Positions 48,501 to 57,500 of a stretch of DNA of 64,000 nt are shown here, piece after piece. The notes beneath the pieces were generated by a model that saw nothing but the letters and a program-made list of their open reading frames with translations, had not been told where the DNA came from and made no database searches. Position 1 is the first letter of the stretch. Every line of letters starts with the position of its first letter. This stretch comes from Chaetoderma sp. LZ-2023a (taxonomy: Eukaryota; Mollusca; Caudofoveata; Chaetodermatida; Chaetodermatidae), in NCBI GenBank assembly GCA_034401795.1, contig CM067367.1, forward strand, positions 53,340,269 through 53,404,268, written 5' to 3'. Made by a program: the position numbers and the translations under genes.

Positions 48501-51500
48501 CCCCCTGCGTTTCGTCCTCTGCAGGCTCGAGGTGGTGCTGGCCAGGTCAGAGGCCAGCCACCGTCGCAACGTAGGCCTAGGCCACGGGCGATTCGGCCAG
48601 CAGTGAGGGGGGCGCAGGCTCCTCAGCCGCACCCAGCCAGACAGCCGCCCGCGTACCGTGGGGATCTGGTCGCGGTAATCGGGCCTGATGGCCCGGTTAC
48701 CGCGGTGGGAACCACTCCAGTGTTTCTCGCCGAGAGAACAGTGCCACTCTGGCACTCCTTATGTCCACCTCTATCCTTAGGTGGACCGGTGGGCGGCCGT
48801 TTGGCCGGCCACTTGCCAGAGTGGAAACGGTTGACTCAGGACCGTTTAGTCTTGCGATGGCTTTCAGTCGGGTATCGTCCCGACTGGGTGACAGGCCCGC
48901 CATCGCGACTGTCTCTCGCGCCGATCTGGACTCCTATTCCACGGGATCCGGATCAGAGGTTGTGTATAGAGGAGGAAATAAATTCCCTCATACTAAAAGA
49001 AGCCATTCAGCCGGCACAGAGGTGCCCGGGCTTCTATTCAACCCTGTTCTTAGTAACAAAAAACACCGGAGGGTGGAGGCCGATTCTCAACCTCAAGCCA
49101 TTGAACAAGTTCATAGAGACGCCCAGTTTCAAGATGGAGACTGTGCGCTCGGTGTTGGCGGGGTTAGAGCGTGGAATGTGGACAGCGTCGATAGATTTGA
49201 AGGATGCTTATTTCCACATTCCCATAGAGAGGAGTTTCCGTCGCTTCCTGAGATTTGCATTTCAGGGCCAGCGGTGGGAATTCAGGGTGTTACCCTTCGG
49301 GATTTCCACGGCTCCTCGGGTCTTCACCCGTGTGGTTCTCGCGATCACTGCATACCTCCGCAGGAGAAGCATAGCAGTCCACACGTACATAGACGACTGG
49401 CTGTTGAAAGCACACACCCGGGAATCATTGTCAGCCAATCTGGAGATTGTTTTGAAAACTCTCTCGGACTTGGGCTGGATGATCAATTTCCCGAAATCAG
49501 AGCTAACTCCATCCCAGAAGTTTGTTTACCTGGGCATGTTCTTCGATCTGGAGACGGGGTATGTGTACCCCACTCAGGAGAGGGTTCAAATACTCATCTC
49601 GGTAATACAGTCGGTGTGCGACAGTCGTCATGTCCTGGCACGGGTTTACTTGAGAATGCTGGGCTTGATGGTTTCTTTGGAACCAGTCATTCCGCAGGCC
49701 GCCTTACGCAGGCGCCCGATCCAGTTGTTTCTCATGACACAGTGGACCCAGAGTTCAGGTTCGCTGGACTCGAACGTGTCAGTATTGGCGCCTCTGATTC
49801 ACCACCTGCAATGGTGGTTGAATACAGAGAATCTCTTGCCGGGGGTTTTGCTAACCCCTCCCCACCCTCAGGTGACTGTGTATACAGATGCATCGATGGA
49901 GGGGTGGGGAGCTTGTCTGGAAGAGTCCACAGTATCAGGGCTTTGGGATCTGGATCAGTCCAAGGAACATATCAATCTACTGGAGCTAAGAGCAGTAGTC
50001 CTGGGCCTGGAACATTTCTTACAGAAAGTTCAGGGCAAGATTGTTCTAATTCGTTCAGACAACTCAACAGTAGTGACTTACATAAACCGCCAGGGCGGAA
50101 CGAAGTCGCCCAGTCTCTGTATGATGACATGGAGACTGCTTTGTTGGTGCCTGGATCATGGGATCACCTTGAAAGCAGTTCATATTCCGGGGAGGTTAAA
50201 TCTGCTAGCAGACTCATTGAGCCGAAGGATGAGTGTTTTACCCACGGAATGGCAACTAAATCAATGTGTGGCGGATCGTCTGTTCGACCATTGGGGGAAA
50301 CCCAACATAGATTTGTTCGCGATGAAGAAGAATGCGAAGATGACGACGTACGTCTCTCCGATTCCAGACCCAAGCGCTTTCGCAACAGATGCGTTAGCTA
50401 TCAGCTGGGAGGGAATGTATGCATACGCATTCCCCCCAGCAATCCTGATTCCAAAGGTGCTTCAGAAAATCAGGCAGCAGGAGTGCCAAGTGCTTCTGAT
50501 CGCCCCGGATTGGCCAAGCCGATCGTGGTATACGGATCTGCTGGACCTTCTGGTCTGCAATCCGGTTCCGCTGCCTCTGATGGACAACCTTATCTTCCAG
50601 GGCAAGGCCCTTCACGACAATCCGTCAATGTTCCGATTGACTGCGTGGATGTTGTCAAGGAATCTAGAATTAAGGAGGGCTTTTCTGAGCAAGCGGCCAT
50701 GTTTATGGCCAAAGCCAGGAGGGGGTCAACCTCCAGAGCATATAATTATAAAATCAACAGATTTGCAGAATGGTGCTCAAAAAGATGTATTGATCCAATG
50801 GAATCATCTATTCAGGTAGTGGCTGATTTCCTCTGTCACCTATATGATGCCTATAGCCTCAAGCCTAACTCTATTGCTGGTTATAAGTCAGCTTTAATGA
50901 CTGTTATTCCTTGCTTGGCTAATAGGGGGAGTGATGAAGTAAGTACATTAAATGTATTAATTAAAGGCATGGGCAATCTAAGACCAAGGAATCCTCCACT
51001 GATTCCGTCTTGGAGTTTATCACTGGTGCTCCAGGTACTAGGTGATAAGCCTTTTGAACCACTTAGTTCCATTTCTATGAAAATGTTAACTCTTAAAACT
51101 GTATTTTTAATTGCTGCGGCCTCGGCGAGGCGTAGGAGTGAAATTCACGCCTTATCAGCCGAGGTTGACCGTTTTGTGGTTACAGGGGAAGGCCTTAAGC
51201 TTCTACCTAGGATTAATTTCTTGTCTAAAAATCAGTCATTGAAATATCCAGGTCAGCCTATTTTTTTGCCATCTTTAACTAGATATGATCCTAATTCTAA
51301 AGTATGGTGCCCCGTACGGGCGCTGCTCCGGTACAAACAGCGTACTTCGGAGTGGCGTACCGACCAGTCAGCGTTATGGTTGTCATATATTGAACCCCAT
51401 GGTAGGGCGTCTAAGGACACCATTTCTAGGTGGATTGTGGAATGTATTCAATTTTGTCACAAATCCGCCACCGGGCGACAGGTTGACGTGGCCAAGGCTC

Positions 51501-54500
51501 ACAGTGTCCGCGGTGTCGTGACATCCACTGCCCTTTTTAATGGGGTCCCTGTGGATGATATTATGTCAGTGGCTCAGTGGCACTGTGAGTCAAGTTTTAC
51601 AGACCATTACCTCCGTGACACCTCTAACCCTCTCGCCTTGTCGATTTTGAAACAATAACCGCTTTATGTTTGTGAAGAGTGCCTCCGCATTGCTTATATA
51701 CTTCGCCATTCAGCGACGGTGACAACCACTTGTCGGGACTGTATCATCCTTCTCTACTGGATTCATGATGACAGCTTCCTAGTACAACAAGGTCAGTCTT
51801 GTTCATGTGTTGTTCATTGTTTTGTATTGTCACGTTACCCAGTGTTATTAATATGGTGATGGTTTATGTGGGTTGTGGTTCTTTAGAGAGAGTATACGAA
51901 AATGGAGCCTTTTCGTCTCTGTCCTATAGTACTTAGCACTAGTACGAAGAGAGCGTGTAGGACATTGAGGTCATTTAATCTTCCTCCCAAGGGAGGGGGG
52001 GGAGCGCATATGACAAATCGGTCATCTCTCAGGCATCGGTTGTGTTATCCGATGGTTTATCAAATCCTGACTGTGTTTTCACACAGTTTCAGACGTCATA
52101 AGTGCCTTAAACGCTTGAAAGCGTATAGGGAAGAGCTGGTCTTTTGACCTCGCCTCCCTCCCGCCAGATTCACTTTCGAATTCTGGCAATATCAAAAGTA
52201 TTAGGGAGGTAAGTATACTCTTGATGTGAAATAAACGAAATCTAGGATTTCTTTTTTCACGAGAGAGTTGATACTTACCTCCCTAGATACTGACCCGGCC
52301 TCTCCGCCCCACAGAGGCTCGGTCTTCAGGCTCTTGGTAGTTGCATGTGTTAGCCAATAAATGAGCCAGAGGAAGTAGTAGTCGGCGCATGCGCGGTGGT
52401 GGGGCGACCATCCGCCGGACTACCTCTGACTCCCTGCCCAGTAGGGGCACCTAACTGTTTTTAATCTGAGTGTTTTATTGAGTGAAAGCCGATATTTAGC
52501 AATATCAAAAGTATTAGGGAGGTAAGTATCAACTCTCTCGTGAAAAAAGAAATCCTAGATTTCGTTTAATAAGTGGTAACTTTTCAAATATAATCTCTCA
52601 TGCTCTGCAAATTTTTGCTTTCTTTGAGAAAATTGAAATTTTAATGAACAAATTTGAGTGTTAAAGGGTTAACTATTTATTTGTGCCACGTGCGAGAGTT
52701 ATCTTTCAAATTAATTCTTTGCATTTTGTTTCTGGTTGTACAGGTATTTGCAGTGGGTCAGCGAAATCGAGCGACAGCAGCAACAAATCTCAATGAGCAC
52801 TCGTCACGCTCGCATGCCCTACTGTGTGTGAGTGTGGCCGGGGTGAACACAGTCACAGGAGTACAAACTATTGGTAGGATTAATCATCTTGCCCTTACAG
52901 AGCAAAAATTCTTTATGATGTATTCACTATTCTGTTTAACCCTTTAAGCCTCGAATTTGTTGAAGAATATTTAAATTTTCCCATAAAAAATGTCCATTTG
53001 CAGACCAAGAGAAGACTATTTTTGCAAATTTACCACTGGAAAGTGGTAAATTTTCAAAAATAGTCTTCTCTTGGTCTGCAAATGGACATTTCTTATCACC
53101 ACTGCAGAAGCCATTTTTGGCTGATATGAGTGTTAAAGGGTTAATATTTTGAAAAGAATTTGATTGGGTAAAAAATAGTCACCGTCTTTCCTGTCGAGTT
53201 GTCTTGAAATTGGGACACTGGAGTTTTAAGGGTTAACCATGTTCATTCCATGCATGCTCGGAAACATGGATTCTTGTTAATGGGGTGCTGAATGCTAAAT
53301 CTGTTCAATGTTTTGAAAACAATTTGAGTAAATATTGTTGCTGCCTTGGACAACACAATTACTTTTCAATATAATCTGCATGAGTAAAATTGAGTTTAGT
53401 TATAGACATATAGAATAAAATGGTTTCACAATTTCACTGATGAAATTCATTTACATTTATCTCAATTTCAAGACAATCATACAAGAAAACTTTTGAATAT
53501 CTTTTAAATAATTTAAATGTGTTCCCTGAGTATTTAGTTTTAAATTATTCGGCGGTATATTTCTTACCTGTCTTCGGATGTTCTCTGATAGAACAAGTTA
53601 ATGAATGAAACTTATATAGAGAATCTCGAACGAGGTCACTTTTCATATCACTATTATGGACCGAGTCGAAAATTATCAATTTGCACGAGCTTTAGCGAGT
53701 GCAAAATTGATCATTTTCAACGAGGTTCATAATAGTGATATGAAAAGTGGCCGAGTTTGAGATTTTATTTGTCATATAAACTGTAATTTTGAAATATTTG
53801 CAATAGTTGCTGATGGGACTTTTATCTGATTTCTCATTTTTGATTTTTGTGAAATCGATACCACCGCTGTGACACACCACTACTTGATAACAGATACTGA
53901 ATGCGCAGCAAAATATAGTAACAAACACAAAATCTGGCGATGTCAGCCGTAAAATACACTTTTCTTCTAAGACTATCGCAGAGCCATGGCCATCAATCGT
54001 TACTTCGCTGCCGACTGATAAACTGTCAAACGATGACATTTTGCGATGACGTTTCATGAATGACAAATCGTAGTGAAACAGTACTGCGTAGTAATCCCTA
54101 CTCGTCACACTCACATCAATCGATGTTTTAATTGGTCGATTTGAATTGGTTGCGCATCCAACAGCCAAGGAAAATACTCCGTTGAATATGGCACGTGTGC
54201 TCATATCGAAAAATATGGAACGGGCTAGAAGGCTTGTTTATATGATAAATATGATTATGTGATCATAGCCGTTTTAACCCTTTAATGCCAAAATTTGTTC
54301 AAGAAAATTAATATTTTCTCATTTAAGATGTCCATTTGCAGACCAAGAGAAGATTATTTTAGAAAGTTGACCACTAGAATTGGAATGACTGGCTCAGTTA
54401 TCTAGTCAGTCATTCCAGTGATAAATCTTCCAAAACAGTTTTCCCTTGGTCAGAAAACGGACACTGCAGAAGCTGTATTTGACTGGCTTGATCGTTAAAG

Positions 54501-57500
54501 GAGTACGTTCATTTCTTTATTAGTAATATGATAACTAGTATGATTGCTTCATTGTTTTCCATAGGGAAACTTCATCTGGTGGATTTGGCTGGATCGGAGC
54601 GTGTGAGTCGATCGGGCGCAGACGGTGCTCGTCTTAAGGAAGCGCAGAACATAAACAAATCATTATCATCACTCGGAGACGTCATTTCTGCTTTGAGAGT
54701 CAAACAATCTCACATACCATACCGCAATTCCAAGCTGACATATTTCTTGCAAGAATCCCTTGGTGAGCTACTGTGAAGCTTGTTTTAAGTGGCCACCTCC
54801 CTTTTGGCAGGAAAAGATGGCTGTTCATGGGCACAATGTCATCAGGCCTGTATTGTGACAACAGCCATATTTATTAGCCACTGTTTTGTGCGTCATAAAG
54901 GGTCCATGAAGGCTGTGTTGACCGTATTACTAGCATTCTGCCTTGCACGTTAATATGCTCTGGTAGTGAGTTCCCTATTGTGTGTTGACACTTTAATGAT
55001 CAGGTCAACTAAAAAAATGTCTTACGGAATGTTCATTTGCAGGGCAAGAGAGTAAAGAGACAATTGTGTTTCAAAATTTACCAGTAGAATGGTTGTATCC
55101 ATAACCTAACCAGTCATTTCAGTGGTGAATTAAAAAAAATAATCTGTTTGGCCTGAAAATGGACACTGAAGAAACAGAAATTGATTTCTTTTAATCATTA
55201 CGGGAATCAATTTTGACTGCTGTGCCATTTTCAAATCGAGCACCAGTGTTCCCTCGAGTCGTATTCAGTGTCAATGTATACCTGCTCTGATGTATATGTA
55301 GTTTCTATTCCTTCCTCAGGTGGTGACAGTAAGACACTGATGGTTGTACAGGTCTCACCAACAGAGACCAATGTAGCAGAGACACTTTGCAGTCTCAATT
55401 TTGCACAGCGGGTTCGTGCAGTGGAACTAGGCACTGCCACACGGCGCACTGAACCAACTGATGAGGTATCAAAATTATATAAATTATCATTTCTGTATGC
55501 CATTCTGATTTAATCTAAATTCCAAAGTACATGTAACAGGGAAGTTGTATATATTTTATTTTTTGGGTGTGGGGGGGGGGGGGTGTTGGTGGTGGTGGTG
55601 TGCACTACTAGCTATCAGTCAAATTGGTTTCTAAATATTGAACAATATTTATCAAATTGTAAATTCATCAAAGACATACAATTCGTACACATTTATTATG
55701 GACTTTTCGATTTTAAGATGGACTTGCATCATTTTGATTGTGACAGCAGCTAACAAGTGACATATTTTCATTATTGCGTCAGATGCTTGACTGACAGATT
55801 TGATCCCTTCATTCCACCACAGGCTTTTCAATAACCTTGATTTTTACCCCCAATATCAACAGTGTTCTTTGAGACACTAAGAGGACCCTTCCATTATCAT
55901 GTCCATCCAAGTTTGCTGAAAATGTCACCAGTGGAACTTGAGTTGTGGTGTCTGGCACACATGTATGCACGCATGCACAATATGATTATTTAGACTGTCT
56001 ATCTGATCTAAATATTACCATTGCTTAATTTTTATACGAGTCGTATTATGTGATGGTGCTCGCCATCCGTCTGATTTCTTGTCTGGACCAGATCTCGAAG
56101 AGTTTTGAACCTACGCTAAAAAATATTTTTCAGCAGATGTGTTAGGGATAGATAAAGTGCAATGATTTTGTTTCTGCAAAATCTGCCCATATTTACCCGA
56201 GTTATCTGCCCTGAAAAGCTAAAATTTGTCAAAATTTTCTTGCTTGACCCATATCTCGAAGAGTTTTGAACATGCACTTACAATTTTGTTTCCAGCAGAT
56301 GTGTTATGGATGGACGACGTGTCATGATTTGGTTTTGGCAAAATCTGCCGATGTTTGCCAGATTTATCTCCCTTGAAAAGCTCAAATTTGTCAAGATTTT
56401 CTTGTCCGACCCATATCTCGAAGAGTTTTGAACCTTCACTCACAATGTTTTTTCAGCAGATGTGTCAGGGATGGACGAAGTGTCATGATTTCGTTTCGAC
56501 AAAATCCGCCCATATTCGCCAGAGTTATCTCCCTTGAAAGACTAAAATTTGTCAAGATTGTCTTGTCCAGTCCAGATGTCGAAGACTTTTGAACCTACAC
56601 TCACAATTTTTGTTCAGCAGATGTTTTAGGGATCGACGAAGTGCCATAATTTGGTTTCGGCAAAATATGCCCATATTCACCAGAGTTATCTCCCTTAAAA
56701 GATTAAAATTTATCAAAATTGTCTTGTAATTGTAATGATCAATGCAGCTGTAAGGACTTTCAAGATTTTTGTCTCGCCTGCAGAGCAGAAGCGAGACAGG
56801 GATTACTCATTCCGGCGGCGGTGGCGTTGTCTATATAGATTTGTATTTTTGGTTAAGGTTTTTTCATTGGCTTATATTTCATTAATGGCTCATCTAATTT
56901 CGGTGAAACTGCAGAATTGGTCTACACTATACAAGGATGCTATCTCTATGGCAACCAATATCATCTTAGCCATATTTTTGATGGTTTTGGACTTAGAATT
57001 TTTATGTATTCACTGTGCCTGTAGTTTTGGTTACGGTTTTTTCATTGGCTTATATTTCATCAATTGCTCATCTAATTTCAATGAAACTTTGCAGAATTGA
57101 TCTACACTATACAAGGATGAAATCTCCATGGGAACCATTGTTAGAATTTTAGGATATTCATGAATTTTCTGTACAGAATTTTCATTTCATTTGGACTCCC
57201 TTGGTATTTTTGGCTAAGGTTATTGGTTACGGTTTTAAAAGTGGGGGTGGGAATGTGGGGTAAAAAATGTAATTTGTTGCATATCATTTTCAAGCCAACG
57301 ATGAGTAGACTACAGTACAAGGAATTAGTTTGATATTGGGTCACAAACTGAAGATATGGAGGGGGGGGGGGGCAAAAGTGGGCACCAATAAATTGTAATG
57401 CAACTCCTCCTGGACCATTTCAAATAGAAACTTGAAACTTTGGGGATGATTGCACATATGGCCAGGAATGTGCATGACACTTGGAATTTTGGTAGGACCT

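Larger units (their letters stand above)
45569..52568 (+). mobile_element. DIRS-A retrotransposon copy A3 (7.0 kb, nearly intact)
   Basis: It starts TTTCACATCAAGAGTATAC, ends CTAGATTTCGTTTA. Inverted repeats, intron-like pre-gag region, Gag, RT, RNase H, post-RNase H block, full tyrosine recombinase and internal complementary region are all present. The only clear defect is a 2-bp deletion in gag near 47272. There is no target duplication, as expected for recombinase-mediated insertion. Confidence 0.94.
45474..52672. mobile_element. Palindromic TTAA-type MITE (family P) split by DIRS-A3
   Basis: The left half (45474-45568) starts TTAACACCCAAGACC and ends at GAATGATTCGCTTG, the loop centre. 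The right half (52569-52672) starts AAGTGGTAACTTTTC and ends GTGTTAAAGGGTTAA. Together they make one family-P copy of about 200 bp. Confidence 0.85.

Noticed and set aside
50306-50535. Confident Dam-type methyltransferase domain in DIRS-A3
   Set aside because: The position fits, but no clear D-P-P-Y/N-P-P-Y catalytic motif is visible, so only a conserved post-RNase H block is claimed.
48761-50660. Second plus frame before the tyrosine recombinase as a separate protein
   Set aside because: It shadows the RT/RNase H frame, is Ser/Gly-rich and lacks motifs. Only the end, from about 50663, is recombinase.
53692-54204. 170-codon minus-strand frame as a gene
   Set aside because: It crosses an inverted-repeat arm, has no recognisable domain, and lies inside a kinesin intron repeat.
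56735-57100. 121-codon plus-strand frame with hydrophobic segments as a membrane protein
   Set aside because: It is the translation of two tandem repeat units; the hydrophobicity comes from T-rich repeat sequence.
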